A stretch of DNA of 64,000 nt from Trichobilharzia regenti. Lineage: Eukaryota; Platyhelminthes; Trematoda; Strigeidida; Schistosomatidae. Made by a program: the position numbers and the translations under genes. The first letter of the stretch is position 1; every line of letters begins with the position of its first letter. The stretch covers positions 26,583,362-26,647,361 of the forward strand of contig OX235262.1 in assembly GCA_944472135.2 (NCBI GenBank). Direction: 5' to 3'. This document shows positions 1 to 10,893 of this stretch, piece after piece. The notes beneath the pieces were generated by a model. It did not search any database and had not been told where the DNA came from. It worked only from the letters and a program-made list of their open reading frames with translations.

Positions 1-1105
1 ATCACTTCACTTATTTGAGAAGATGCGTCACCTCTAACGGGTTGATTCTTGATGAAATCTCAGCACTGATACAGAATGCCCTTTCGGCATATGCCTATTT
101 ACGTCGTTTCTGGTGTAGACGTGATGTACGGCTGAGTGTCGACCAAAGAGCCTGCGTACTGCTCATCAGATGGCCCCGTCCTCGTTTATGGCTGTGAGAC
201 CTGGCCACTGAAAGTGGAAGACATGAAAAGGCTGGTTAGCTGTCTTTGATCATAGGTGTCTGCGTTTTTCTCCCGTGTTACGTGGTAGGAAATGAACAAT
301 ATTGAGGTTAGGTTTGGGTCGAGTGCTAGGTGAGGAGTAGGTGGGTGAAAAATCAATCAACGAGGCTGTGAAGTTACACCGATTGAGTTTGATGGTTAGA
401 ACATGTGTTACACATGCATGCCTAGGCATCGCCTTCCTTGACGGGCAGTGTTAGCTGACTTACATAGAATCAGGTTGGAAGAGAGCTAGTGTTGGTCAAA
501 CAAAAACATGGCTTCATCAGTCAGTGAAATGCACAATAGTTAGTTTAAGCCACATAGGAAGGTGTAGACTTCTTGGCTGGTTGGAGTCCTCGGGATAGTA
601 AAAACCAATGAATGCTGGAAACAATCGGTGATGTGGCTTAAAATCGTTCTCAATGGCTGGTGCGGATGCACTCAATCTTTGTGATTTATTTTTTTTTCCT
701 TCACGTTCCCCGGTGGAAAATAGGGCCTCAAGCTAGTGGCTTGAAGTTTCTGTAGCAGTGTTTAATTTTACAGGATTGGGTTGCTAGCTTCACGCCCAAC
801 CTTTCCTCTTAACAGGCATTATTTCTGGCTTAGCGAGGTAAAGGAGTGTGTCCGTGGCCGGGGATCGAACCCCGGACCATGTGCATGGTCGGAGAGCTTC
901 CTAACCGCTGTGCCACCGACACACCTTTGTGATTTATAATATCCAATAAAACTTTATTATTCGTCCGTATTACTACTCTTTTTGTCTCATATCTGTGTTT
1001 GTTATCTTTGTTTTGAATCTTTCTCTTCGTTCTTCCCTTGTATTGTCGGCTCCATAGAAGGAATGTGGCAAGTACTGCTGCAAATTTCTACGTTGAAATC
1101 AGTCA
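1..1105 (+). mobile_element. LINE family L1, 3' part of reverse transcriptase ORF (degenerate, cut at window edge)
   Basis: Homologous along its length to the better copies at 11690-12639 and 49945-51126. It shares the segment encoding the post-RT region (R-R-x-V-R-L-S, then E-T-W-P-L-x-V-E-D-M-K-R-L) and ends at about 1105 in a short CAGT repeat, as the other copies do. Many stops and frameshifts make it dead. A SINE (690-924) is inserted in it. The clade (RTE or CR1 type) is not resolved here. Confidence 0.75.
690..924 (-). mobile_element. SINE family A2 with 13-bp target-site duplication
   Basis: A tRNA-like head on the minus strand (box A-like GGCACAGCGGTTAGG; box B-like GGGTTCGATCC, about 850-920) is followed by the A2 tail and an A-rich 3' end (T-run at 690). 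The flanks 677-689 and 925-937 are identical 13-mers (CTTTGTGATTTAT), the signature of LINE-mediated insertion. The element sits inside the LINE at 1-1105, so it is younger. Confidence 0.85.
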
Positions 1106-1285
1106 GTCAGTTATGCACACTTACACACTATAGTTTGATCACATAGCGATTACAGATTGCCCTGACAACGTCATTACGCATTTAGGCAACTCAACATTAT
1201 ATCTTAAACAGAATTCATGCAAATACAAATTATGGCCCTTCTAACCTGTTTTTGGTAGCTAAATCAGATGATATATATAAGATTG

Positions 1286-1625
1286 CATGGAGGATTTCAC
1301 CATGTGCTGACACCAGTTCGAGAGCCACCGGAAAACCTAAATGGAGTATTGGACAGCTGTTTAGTATTGGTTTAGGACTCTTCATCAGTACGCACCCACC
1401 GGGGTTCGAACCTAGGAACTTCTGGTTACAAGGCGAGCTCGTAGACCATTGAGCCACTGGGACCCGATCCAATGATCCTTGAATTCTAACTTCTGCCAAT
1501 TCACGACATAGCGTGACCATTTTGCATTATCTTCTTCGGTGAGTTAATGCCTCATCTTCAACCTGTTGTACCCTACTGGTCACGGTTTCCCACTAGAACC
1601 CTAGGTTAACTGCCTAAAAGGGCCA
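1286..1625 (-). mobile_element. SINE-H (tRNA-headed SINE with hammerhead-like segment)
   Basis: Read on the minus strand: a 5' leader, a tRNA-like portion (box A-like TGGCTCAATGGTCTACGAGC, box B-like GGTTCGAACCCC), the hammerhead-like segment at about 1346-1392 with an AUGAAGA core, and a tail ending in the motif complementary to GATTTCACCATG. It faces the next copy (1626-1840) in inverted orientation. Confidence 0.75.
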
Positions 1626-1840
1626 GTCACTAGCGAGCATAAAATTGATTCCCAGTAACTCAATGGTATTCGAGCTCGCCTTGTAACCAGAAGGTCCTTG
1701 GTTCGAACCCTGGTGAGTGCGTACTGATGAAGAGTCCAAAACTAGGGCGAAACAGATGTCCAGTACCCTCAGCTTTCCCAGTGGTTCTCCAACTGATGTC
1801 AGCTCATGGCGAAATCCTTCATGCGATCAAACAAAATCCC
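1626..1840 (+). mobile_element. SINE-H, 5'-truncated copy
   Basis: tRNA-like portion 1658-1715 with box B-like TTGGTTCGAACCC, then the hammerhead-like segment and the family tail (AGCTCATGGCGAAATCC). It forms an inverted pair with 1286-1625. Confidence 0.78.
1721..1766 (+). ncRNA. Hammerhead-like relic in SINE-H (C3A core)
   Basis: Stem I GTACTG (1721-1726) pairs with CAGTAC (1761-1766). Between them lie ATGAAGA in place of CUGANGA, a stem II region starting GTCC and ending GGGC, GAA, a stem III stretch ACAGATGT and the C before the expected cleavage site. Stem I is perfect. The A at core position 3 should abolish or strongly reduce cleavage, from what is known of hammerhead chemistry. Confidence 0.55.
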
Positions 1841-2172
1841 TACAAAAACCAATAATTGAAAATATATATAAAAATCAAAAATTTGTATAAATTCTGCAAA
1901 ATTTATTTTCTCCTCAATCTTTTTTCTATGTGGCCTGATAGACGCTTCTTTTCAGTGATCATCGAAATACCGTCAACACTGTTCATAGTACCAAAATGTC
2001 TTATTGTCCTTTATTCTTTCTTATCAGTCATTCTAATTGTATCACAAATACGAACTTTGTTACTTCATGGTAAACTTTTTACAATAATTAAAATATTGTT
2101 TGTTAAATGAGTTTTGTTTTGTTTTTTCTTACATGTTTAGTGTATTTTGAGTGCTCATAATATGTATTTTGG

Positions 2173-2400
2173 TCTTCGATAGCACAGCGGTAGAATGGTC
2201 GCCAACCACACCGCATATGGTTGGGGGGTTCGATCCCCGGCCATGGACGCCAATCTCTTACCTTGCTAAGCCAGCAATAAGACTGGTAAACAGGAAAGAT
2301 TGGGCATGAGACTCGCAACCTTACCCCGTTAAAATAAATACCATTGCTACCGAAACTTGAAGCGCTACGTTCCACTGGGAACATAAAGGAATAAAATAAA
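2173..2400 (+). mobile_element. SINE family A2
   Basis: tRNA-like head (ATAGCACAGCGGTAGAATGG, box B-like GGTTCGATCCCC) plus the A2 tail (CTTGCTAAGCCAG, then ACGTTCCACTGGGAAC), ending in an A/T-rich simple repeat (AATAAT) that runs to about 2420. Confidence 0.8.
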
Positions 2401-2419
2401 TAATAATAACAATAATAAT

Positions 2420-3070
2420 ATGCATTTTATTTTCGTCATTGGCATATTCAACGGCACATGGATAATCTTGACTAGATTACTATTGTAATTCTCATTTGTC
2501 CTTTGCTTCCCTAGTAAAACATACGACCCTATCAGTCCTCCGTTTAACTGTCATCACTTTGACCTGACTGAACAACTGCTCACAAACTTTCATTCCTACC
2601 TCACATGATCTCTTTTGCATATTATCTTTGATCTCATATCCTAGTCGTCGCTTCATATTGAAATTACACTCAAAGGCCTAACTGTCGTGTGTTTTGCTAA
2701 TTGAATGTTTTCTCAGCATATGTCCATTCCATCTCCTTCTTCATATTTTTTTGTTGACTGTTTCGCAGTCAAAATTCCTTGATGCCTGCTCCTCCTCTGT
2801 TTAATTTTACACTAATCTAACCAATTCATCTCACGCGGTTGGCAGGCATTTTGTCAATAAACTATCAACTCATAAAGTGTTGTTTAATAGGCCAATGGAT
2901 CACTTTGAAAGCGGTAGTTGTGTTTTCCCACCGTGAATGTTTTGACAAATGTTACTGAATGACTAACATGATATTCACTAGGGAGTACGATAAATCCGCG
3001 TAGAAATTTCGTATGGCACTCCTGTTTCGTGATCTATCTTAACAATTGACTGTTAGTGTGCAGGGATTTG
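2420..3070. other. No gene recognised
   Basis: AT-rich sequence with stops in all frames and no repeat shared with the rest of the window that I could recognise. Confidence 0.4.
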
Positions 3071-3071
3071 A

Positions 3072-3400
3072 TTTGTTACAGGATTTTATCGTGAGTTGAC
3101 ATCAGTTAGAGAATCATTGTAAAACCTGCACGGAGTACTGTACAGGGCAGCTGTTTCATCCTCGGACTTTGGACTGTCCAACGGTACGCACCCGCTGAAG
3201 TTTGGACGCAGGACCTTCTGGTTACAAGGCGAACTTGTAGACCATGAAGGCACTGGGACCCGACCTGATCCAATGGCTAGTCTATGAATTCCAACTTCTG
3301 CCAATTGATGTTATGGCACGACTGACACTAGCGAATGTCATCAATTGCGAGTATTTGTCCTCACACACAATCTGCGTGATTTATGATTATTATTATCATC
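3072..3400 (-). mobile_element. SINE-H, degenerate copy
   Basis: Reverse-oriented tail (GGATTTTATCGTGAGTTGACATC), a decayed ribozyme-like region around 3150-3190 and a tRNA-like portion (TTACAAGGCGAACTTGTAGACC on the plus strand). The core around 3176 is unrecognisable. Confidence 0.65.
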
Positions 3401-3639
3401 ATTTTATTATTTCTTTGAAATTCTTTGTAGATTTGGTTTGGAATTCGTCATGTTTATCACTCAAGAAAGGTAGGTGTTTTATTTTGCTGTTTGTTTTAAT
3501 GCAATATATGTATTCACTTTAATAATAATAATAATAGTGATAATACCAGCTTTAATCTGGACAGTATTTATATAATACACACAATTTCCAACCGAGTTTA
3601 TTCCGTGGTATTTTCTCTTCGTACAAGATTTTCGGATAA

Positions 3640-3860
3640 AACATTAATTGGCTACAGGATTTCATCATAAGCTGACTTCGGTTAGAGAACCATTGGGAGG
3701 CCTGTTTCGTCAGTCTACTTTGAGGCTCTTCATCAATACGCACCCACATTGCGGCATTCGAATTCAGTACCTTCTGGTAACAAGATGATCTTGTAGACAG
3801 TAGATCTTGTGAAACAATGTTGTCTTGCGTTAAAGCACGAACTAATCCTATCGTCATTAT
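3640..3860 (-). mobile_element. SINE-H, degenerate copy
   Basis: Same order as other minus-strand copies: tail (GGATTTCATCATAAGCTGAC), a TTGATGAAGAG core region at about 3720 (minus strand), then a tRNA-like portion with a broken box B. Confidence 0.65.
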
Positions 3861-4027
3861 TTCATTTTTGCCTTCTTAAAGATATCGACTACATTTGATT
3901 GAAAATCAATTTTACTAAAAGTTCAGGAATACATTTTGAGACCTACAGATATAACAACTTATGAATACTTATCATATGTATATTAGGATAGATTGCCACA
4001 TACAAATGAATAAGCCTTTTCTCAAGC

Positions 4028-4028
<1 letters not shown>

Positions 4029-4062
<34 letters not shown>
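4029..4062. repeat. (AT)n microsatellite
   Basis: About 17 uninterrupted AT units directly upstream of a LINE L1 fragment. Confidence 0.95.
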
Positions 4063-4064
<2 letters not shown>

Positions 4065-4066
4065 CT

Positions 4067-4676
4067 GGAGATCATAGGTGCCTGCTTTCTATCTCCCGTG
4101 TGAAGTCGTATAATAGGGTGAGCAATATTGAGGATAGGCTAGGTGAGGGGGGGGGAAATCAATCGACGAGGTTGTGAAGTTACACTGATTGAGTTAGATG
4201 GTTAGGACATGTGTTACTCAAGCATGCCTAGTCATTGCCTTCCTCGACGGGAAATGTTAGCTGATATAGGGTGAGGCTGAAAAAGAACTAGTGGTGATCA
4301 AACAAAAGCATGACATTAGTCAGTGAAATCCACAACAGTTAGTTTGGGCCACAAAGGAAAGTGTAGACTTCTTGGTTGGGGGTACCTTTGGTCGGTAAAC
4401 ACTAATGGCTAAAGACAATTGGTAATTTGGCTCAAAATCGTTTTCAATGGCTGATGCAGATGCATCTACTCCTTGTGACTTATAATACCTAATAAGACAA
4501 TATCGTTCTTCGATATCACTTTTCTTTTTGTCTGATATCCTTGTTGAATGTCTCTATTTTGCATTCCTTCTACTTTCTTCTCTTGCTTTGTGTACTACAC
4601 GGAGTGTGACGACTTGAACTGCTGCACATCGGTGCAAAGTTCTATACTGAAAGCATTCAGTCAGTCTAAACCAGAA
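4067..4676 (+). mobile_element. LINE family L1, 3' fragment
   Basis: Matches the 3' half of the copy at 11690-12639 (for example the region encoding D-H-R-C-L-x-S-I-S-R, and the 3' end ATTCAGTCAGTC). Frameshifted and without an open reading frame. Confidence 0.75.
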
Positions 4677-4679
4677 AGT

Positions 4680-5258
4680 ACAAGAGAACTAAGCGAAGAA
4701 TATTTTAGCGGCCTGTCTAAAACTTGGGCTACCAAAAACTTTCATCTCTTTATTGCATATATTTTTTCTCGTTCAGTTTTTGTATTCATCGATTAAGATA
4801 TGATCTCTAATGGTATTGTCTACTCTTATGTGTATTTAAAATGTTCACAATCTTCTGATTCACAAGTTCCTACTAAACTTGAGAAATACCCTGGTTGTAG
4901 GTGGTAATGTGTTCTAATACATGAGATGAACTGTTCTCGGTTAAGTCCTTAGGTCTCAAAATGTAATTCTGAACATCTTGCAGTTGACTTGCAGCTAGAT
5001 CGATGTCGTGGATTTCTTGAAGAAGACAAAGCAGATTTATCATCATAATGAAGTGGCTTGTGCTTCAGCTTAGAGACCACTGTGTGTCACAGGAAGGATA
5101 TACTGTCAATTAATATTTTACTTGAAGATATTGCACAAAGGGAAAACATTATGTAATAAACTCCTCAGAAAATTCTGTACATCTTATAAATGCTGTTCAG
5201 AATAAAGATGTCATTATCATTATTAGATGAATTTTAAATATTCCCATTTATAATATTA
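4680..5258. other. No gene recognised
   Basis: AT-rich and without coding signal in either strand beyond chance ORFs. Confidence 0.4.
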
Positions 5259-5565
5259 GAACAAGACATATCAGCGAGCAATATTGTTTTCAGTTAGATC
5301 TTCTTTAGGCTTTACTCTAATTTACATAGATTTATATTTAAAAATTTTAACCAATGACGGTAATTTTGTGGATCAAATAATAATAATGTGGTAAATGTTT
5401 TGAACGAAATTAATAACGATGATTATAATGATGACAAAATATTGATAATAAGGTTTATGCAGGTGATAAGAATAACAAAGGTAGTAATATGTGTTTATGT
5501 GTATATGTAGACAATTCAATAAATAAATAAATTAGGTCAAATCTTAAAAAGTGAAGTGGACATAT

Positions 5566-5758
5566 AATTTTTTATTTTTGATTACAGCTTGATTCCACAC
5601 TGTATTTTTGGTATAAGTATGAAATTTTCAGCATGGATATCGGTAGCCCAAATTTTGCAGGCCGGCCATAGATATCAGGTGTGCGTCGGCAGGGGATCGA
5701 ACCTCGGACCATGTTCATCGTCGGCGAGAGTCCTAACCACTGTGCCACCGACGCACAG
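5566..5758 (-). mobile_element. SINE family A1
   Basis: Minus-strand tRNA-like head (GTGCGTCGGTGGCACAGTGG) followed by the A1 tail (ACCTGATATCTATGGCCGGC, ending in a repeated AATACAGTGTGGAATCAAGC motif and A-rich end). Confidence 0.85.
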
Positions 5759-5863
5759 AGTCTAAATAAATATTTTCTATAGTTTGGTTTGTAAGGGTTA
5801 GTTATATTTTTACGAAGGAGATAGAAGATAAGAAAGGGTTGGAGGGAGGGTTTTGAATAGAAT

Positions 5864-6175
5864 TCACCTAGGCCGAGGGAGAGACAAAAGTAGAACAAAC
5901 TTTTGTATGCAAAGACTAGGATTGTTCTCTCTGATTCCCATAGCTTCGGCTAAGTGTAAAAGACGGATTCTGATTCCGTTCGAAAGACTCGATGGAATGC
6001 GGTAAATAACTTTGAAAGCACTATTTTTGTCCACTTGGTGACCACTATCAATCAAATGAGCCAAAATAGAACTTCGTATGGATTTTACTTGACCTTTTCC
6101 GAACCATGAAGAAAGATGCTTATTAATGCGTTTGTTAAGATGTCTAGTTGTTTGCCCTATTATTATCAATATTTT
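5864..6175 (-). pseudogene. PLE GIY-YIG endonuclease domain, C-terminal remnant
   Basis: The minus-strand frame encodes a stretch starting I-I-I-G-Q-T-T-R-H-L-N-K-R, the second half of a GIY-YIG signature, then H-L-I-D-S-G-H-x-V and a C-terminal block A-E-A-M-G-I with L-C-I-Q-K. This order is typical of the tail of Penelope-type reverse transcriptases. About 100 codons stay open, but the upstream RT is absent, so it is a dead fragment. Confidence 0.72.
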
Positions 6176-6306
6176 GTTATCATTATTTAATCATCGTTAT
6201 TAATTTCGTTCAAAACATTTACCACATTATCATTATTATTTGATCCACAAAATCACCGTCATTGGTGAAAATTTTTATGTATAAATCTATGTAAATTAGA
6301 GTAAAG

Positions 6307-6503
6307 CCTGTGCGTCAGTGGCACAGCGGTTAGGATGCTTGCCGATCATGCGCATAGTCCGGGGTTCGATCCTCTGCCGATGCACACCTGATATCTATGG
6401 TCGGCCTGCAAAATTTGGGCTACCGATATCACATGCTGAAAAATTCCATACCTGTACCAAGAAATATGGTGTGGAATCAAGCTGTAATAAAAAATATCTA
6501 ATT
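6307..6503 (+). mobile_element. SINE family A1 inserted in PLE arm
   Basis: Head GTGCGTCAGTGGCACAGCGG, box B-like GGGGTTCGATCC, A1 tail, ending in TAATAAAAAATAT. It interrupts the right arm of the 5260-6548 PLE; the left arm gives the empty-site sequence. Confidence 0.85.
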
Positions 6504-6549
6504 GAAATCAATATTGTTCGCTTGTATGTCTTGTTCTAATATTAGATGA

Positions 6550-7310
6550 TTCACAATGTTGGCAAGGTGAAGGGTTAAGTACCCATCCATACTTCAGTTT
6601 TGCACTCTAGCAACCTATCATTGTGCTATTCTGCAGAAATTTATGTACATCTTTTGAATTGAGATTTTTAATTTATTAGGTTGGTATTGTGCCTGATTGT
6701 GCCAAACAGTGAATCCTTGGTTCAACCCCGCCCCCCTCCCATTCTCCTGAATTCTACCCAAGAATTCAGACTATTTCTACTGTAACTTAGTTTAATAAAA
6801 AAAGGAAAAGTATATATCTAACTATTTAGCTGTGTTTAATGCATTTTAAGAAGAGAAAAATTATGCTTAACTTTCCCTTTCTTTGTTGAAGGAATATTCA
6901 TTAAATCTGTCATGTTTATACACACAATAAAAGTACTATAAAGACTAGTTAGATTCTACTTTATTGTCTCTAAATACGTGACTTTTTCCCTGTGCATATT
7001 CACACTCATTAACCCCGATTATGCTGGTCATAGTTAAAGAGACATTTATAAGTAATGTATATGATAAAGTTTTATGTAATAGTAAATAAAGAGGGAAAGA
7101 CAGAGAGAGATTGGAAACCTCCAATCAATATTGATTGGCTTTAATACAATATAACTGTTGCCTTGAGAAATGTGTATAACTTGAACACTGTGGTAACCTG
7201 TAATCTTACAATATCAGTGGTTCCCCACTGAGAAACACTACAATTCAGCCCCTTCATCAATTTAATCGAATACTGTATGTATAGGTCATGAAACCGATTT
7301 ACTGTTGAGT
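6550..7310. other. No gene recognised
   Basis: AT-rich unique-looking sequence, with a C-rich run at 6729-6740 and no supported ORF. Confidence 0.4.
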
Positions 7311-7314
7311 CCCG

Positions 7315-7930
7315 ATTATTGTTATTGTTGTCTTCCTCTGTTTAATGTAAGTACGTTACTTAGTCCTAAAGTGCCTACTTTTATTCTGCTTTTTATCTTG
7401 GATCAAGTGTTTCCAAGCGGAGCATATGGCTTCAGCAGGATTTTTTTTGTAGCTGATTCCACGACTGCCTTTTATCTATCATTTCCTTCTCACAAGATCT
7501 TCTTGTCACCTTCGAACACATACCTATCTCGTCGCTTCCCATTTAGGTACCGATCGAGGATTTGCTTATCGCGTCATATCACCCAACGGTCTCCTCAGTG
7601 TATATCCAATCTATCTCCATTTCTTTATATACATATTTGTTGGGCGATAGGATCTTGGCTACTAATTCGTTGGCAGAATTCCTTGTTGCTAATTATTTTC
7701 GGGCCTGTCATCTGACCTTCAGTATACAACCAGCGAAAACAGGTGTTGATAAAAGTTTTTGGCCTATTGCAAAGGCATTTTGTGACTCACACGCCAAGTC
7801 TCTGAACCCTATGGAAGCCAGTGTGTTTTGACATTAGTGTTGAAAACTTCAACCTTGTTCTTTATGCTGAGTTTAGCGGATTTCTACACTGATGATTTTG
7901 GCATTAATGAAGATCTTTCCAGATCCTGAC
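7315..7930 (-). mobile_element. LINE family L2 (RTE-like), degenerate 3' half
   Basis: Colinear with the minus-strand copies at 38620-39475, 43935-44610 and 52935-53760: the antisense of the regions encoding W-R-W-I-G-H and I-F-N-S-N-V-K, and the antisense Y-G-S-E-T-W neighbourhood. Plus-strand ORFs of 136 and 89 codons here are shadows. Confidence 0.55.
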
Positions 7931-9095
7931 TGGCTTTGGTATTTTCTCTTATCTTTTTGCCGCTACTGGTTGGTTGAGATGACTCTGTCCAGGAGACAGG
8001 TGACCTGCTGACTACTAATAATAAGTTTCTCAATAATATTTGTTTTTCTTTCTTTTTTTTAAACGTTTTTGTTATATCTTATTCTTGTTTTTGTTATATT
8101 TTTGTAGCATCCTATGACTGTTCCAGCATTAGGTTCCTATGACGGTTTGGATATTGATGGATCTATAAGCAGTATATCCTTTGAGAAGAGTATTTATAAT
8201 AAAAAAGCGATTCAATCATAAAAGTTGCCGTTCCCTTTCCTACTTTCATTCTAACGTCTTTTTTTTTTTTTAAGAAAATGTACTCAGAATTGTGTAAAAA
8301 GAATCAGTTAGAAAATGTGTTTTTGCTGCCTTACATATATGAGATTGGTTTGTTTTATATTTATATAACTGTTTCACTTTGTGCGCTATTATTATTATTA
8401 TTATTAACACCGTAAATATATGTTATTCTAGGCGAAAAATACGCCTGAGAACTTTCAGGTAGATAGCGTAATTTATTTATTTTCTCCTTGCGATTTACTT
8501 ATTATTTGCTCTGTTTTTTTTCTAATACACACAACCCCTCCCCATTCCCTTTTTGTTATATTTGTAGCATGTTTGTATGTATGTATGTATGTATGTATGC
8601 GTGCATGTTTGTATGTCTGTTTGTGTATGTGTGTTTATCTCAATTTATATTCTTTTTTGTTTTCCCACACGCACAAACACACACACGAATTAGTTAAGTG
8701 ATATTGTGATAAGATAATATGACTATAATACTCAAACATGAGTGGTGATCATTGTGTTCTATAGAAGAACTTATCTCTGAATTTGATTGACATGGGAATC
8801 AGTTGGGATAGCAAGTTTGTCATGGTTGTTGATGTCATACTTAATTTTGTTCGCATTAATAAAAGTGCCTGGAGAGCGAAGGTGTGTGTGGCTAAGAGTC
8901 GAGGGGATGAGATGTGTGTAAACAGTAATTATTTTTATGCATTCTGGGAACACTCAGTCATACAAGTTATGCGTTAGTTATTTCATAGATCGGTGCCAGG
9001 TTTTTGTTTCTATAGTTTTTTCAACATAAAGTGTTTTTTTCTAACGCAATGTGATTGTAGATAACATTGAAGTGGTTTTCGACTGCGGATCGCTG
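7931..9095. other. AT-rich spacer with microsatellites
   Basis: No gene. Contains (ATT)n at about 8388-8404, a (GTAT)n tract at 8571-8600 grading into (TGTTTG)-rich sequence, and an (AC)-rich tract near 8667-8688. Confidence 0.5.
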
Positions 9096-9099
9096 CTAG

Positions 9100-9345
9100 G
9101 TAAATCAGGATGTTCAACTTTTGAGGTCAGCCTTTTTTAACCTTGTTGCACCTCTCCAGAGTGCAGAGACAGCATAGCTAGTCTCCTGGTTATCTTAGGG
9201 AAACACCTTACTGGCATTACATATTCCCATTCGCTAGCAGTATGGTTTCGACAACAAGCCCTCCGACTTAGTGTAAACCTCTTACACTATGATGATAATT
9301 GCTTTTAGACTAATTGCTATCCAAGTGACCATTCTGATATGGTAG
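9100..9345 (+). repeat. Unclassified repeat R1, split by an LTR (continues 9698-9800)
   Basis: 9100-9345 plus 9698-9800 is colinear with 38255-38610, for example CTCCAGAGTG.AGA.ACAGCATA and later GCTTTTAG.CT.AT.GCTATC. The second copy lacks the LTR, so it gives the empty site. I cannot assign the family. Confidence 0.6.
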
Positions 9346-9697
9346 TGTGGTGAGAATTGTCTGCGAGCCGAAATTGCAGACAACAATTTACGTCAGTGTT
9401 TAAGCCCAGAATCGGGGTCATGAGCAAAAACAGTAACAAAGCCTAACCTTGAGGAACTTACCAACCATCCACAGCAGGCTTAACGTGTGCAGATACTTTT
9501 CGCAGATATGTGGCTTAACCTTCTAAGAATTGACCTCAAAGAGATGGCGGAATGACTCTCAGCAAGACAACAACCAATCAGAAGACGTTGCTTCTCTGCT
9601 AACAACAACGAATATTAATGTACATAAAAATCTATGAATATCTATTGATTTTCTCAATAAACGATCTGTTGCCTGGCCCTTGTCTTCTGTCGTCACA
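9346..9697 (+). mobile_element. Solo LTR (family T1), TSD GTAG
   Basis: Begins TGTGGTGAGA and ends GTCACA (TG..CA). Flanked by GTAG at 9342-9345 and 9698-9701. Similar to the LTRs at 24451-24756, 25557-25851 (reverse) and 35527-35832; all share CAACCAATCAGAAGAC, a TATAAATA-type or similar box and TGCCTGGCCCTTGTCTTCTG near the 3' end. No internal region is present, so this is a recombined solo LTR. Confidence 0.85.
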
Positions 9698-9799
9698 GTA
9701 GGACTTACAGAAACATTAGTTCCAGCCAATATTGCTCGTTGTGTATGATTTCGATATGCGAGCGCGACCACTACATTAAGATTAGTAGCTATCTGTTGG

Positions 9800-10408
9800 G
9801 TAGATGACACTGCTTATCGAGGAAAGTTGGGGCTCTTCATATTTAGTACATCTCGTTAAGTAACATTGTACCAAATCTCAACATCACTTATCATATTGTT
9901 CTACATTATTGTTATTAATTGAACAATGATATCTATTGGAAAAGAACCTTTAATCATATCGTATCTTCTAATGTAAGTGATCAGATGCTGCAATCAAACA
10001 ACAGAGCATAACGAGACGTCGTCCTATACACCATACTCTTTTAATAGGTTGTCGAACGATCCTTTTATATCATTACTGAGATTTTGTCAGCTACCGGTCC
10101 ATTAACGCTTATACAACTTCCAAAATAAGTGAAGTAGTCAATACATTAGACCAGTCTATTGCGTTGTATTCATATTAAACATGAAATGCAATGCTCCGAT
10201 GCCTTCTTGGAGTGATGCGACAGTAAATATAATAAATAAAACAAAGTTGTTTTAAAAAAAAATAAGTTTTCCTTTTGTATGTGAATCTCAAACTTAAATG
10301 TACTTTGGAGTTACAATATATGACAAGAATTGTAAGATTTCGTCTACCTTATCCCATACGTCGCACCTATTGGGCAAATTTCAGCAACTTCGTATCTCCC
10401 TGGCTACT
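9800..10408. other. No gene recognised
   Basis: AT-rich, no coding or repeat signal that I could support. Confidence 0.4.
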
Positions 10409-10409
10409 T

Positions 10410-10893
10410 AACGTTTTACAGGATTTCATCATGAGCTGACATCGGTTAGAGAACCATTGGAAAACCACCAGGGAGTACTGGACGGCTGTTTCGCCCTGGT
10501 CCGAGACTTTTTAGCCGTATGCATCCACCGGTGTTCGAATTTTTTTTATTATGACGTGACTCCAAACAGTATTTTTAATACAGGTATGAAATTTTCAGCA
10601 TGTGATATTGGTAGCTTAAATTTAGTAGGCCGACCATTGATATCAGGTATTGAATCCTGGACAATGTGCATTGTCGGCGAGCGTCCTAACCTTCTGTGCC
10701 ACCGACGCAAGACCTTCTGATTACAAGGCGAGCTCGTAGACCATTACAACACCGGGATCTGATCCAGTGGCGAACCCGTGAACTCTAACTTCTACCCATT
10801 CCCTATATAGCGCATTCACTAGCTAATGTCATCAATAGCGAGTATTTGTCCTCACACCCGACCTGCTATACCCTAGTGGTCACGACTTCCCAC
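10410..10893 (-). mobile_element. SINE-H interrupted by SINE A1
   Basis: Tail (GGATTTCATCATGAGCTGAC), ribozyme-like region (about 10475-10525) and box B start at 10533-10539; the rest of the tRNA-like portion resumes at 10708. The 10540-10707 insert is an A1 SINE. The leader continues to about 10893. Confidence 0.75.
10540..10707 (-). mobile_element. SINE family A1 nested in SINE-H
   Basis: T-run at 10540-10548 (the antisense A tail), A1 tail, then antisense head ending in GTGCCACCGACGCA. Insertion falls within box B of the host SINE and would have silenced it. Confidence 0.75.

Larger units (their letters stand above)
5260..6548 (-). mobile_element. Penelope-like element (PLE) fragment with inverted arms
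   Basis: The arm at 5260-5453 recurs inverted at 6158-6306 plus 6504-6548; the right arm is split by a SINE (6307-6503). Between the arms lie a GIY-YIG coding remnant (5864-6175, minus) and another SINE (5566-5758). Inverted terminal arms around a GIY-YIG tail fit what is known of PLEs. Both SINEs are younger than the PLE. Confidence 0.75.

Noticed and set aside
1721..1740. Reading ACTGATGAAGAG as a canonical CUGAUGA core
   Set aside because: With that register an extra AGA separates the core from stem II and stem I loses pairs. The register GUACUG + AUGAAGA aligns exactly with Sm-alpha and with the CUGAAGA copies, so it is preferred.
2173..2260. Functional tRNA genes at the many box A/box B segments
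   Set aside because: The acceptor and anticodon arms do not pair well, copies vary, and all continue into SINE tails with A-rich ends; they are SINE heads.
7305..7831. 136- and 89-codon plus-strand ORFs
   Set aside because: Antisense to a decayed LINE L2; no motif of their own.
8571..8640. CRISPR-like or satellite array
   Set aside because: A simple (GTAT)n microsatellite; no spacers.
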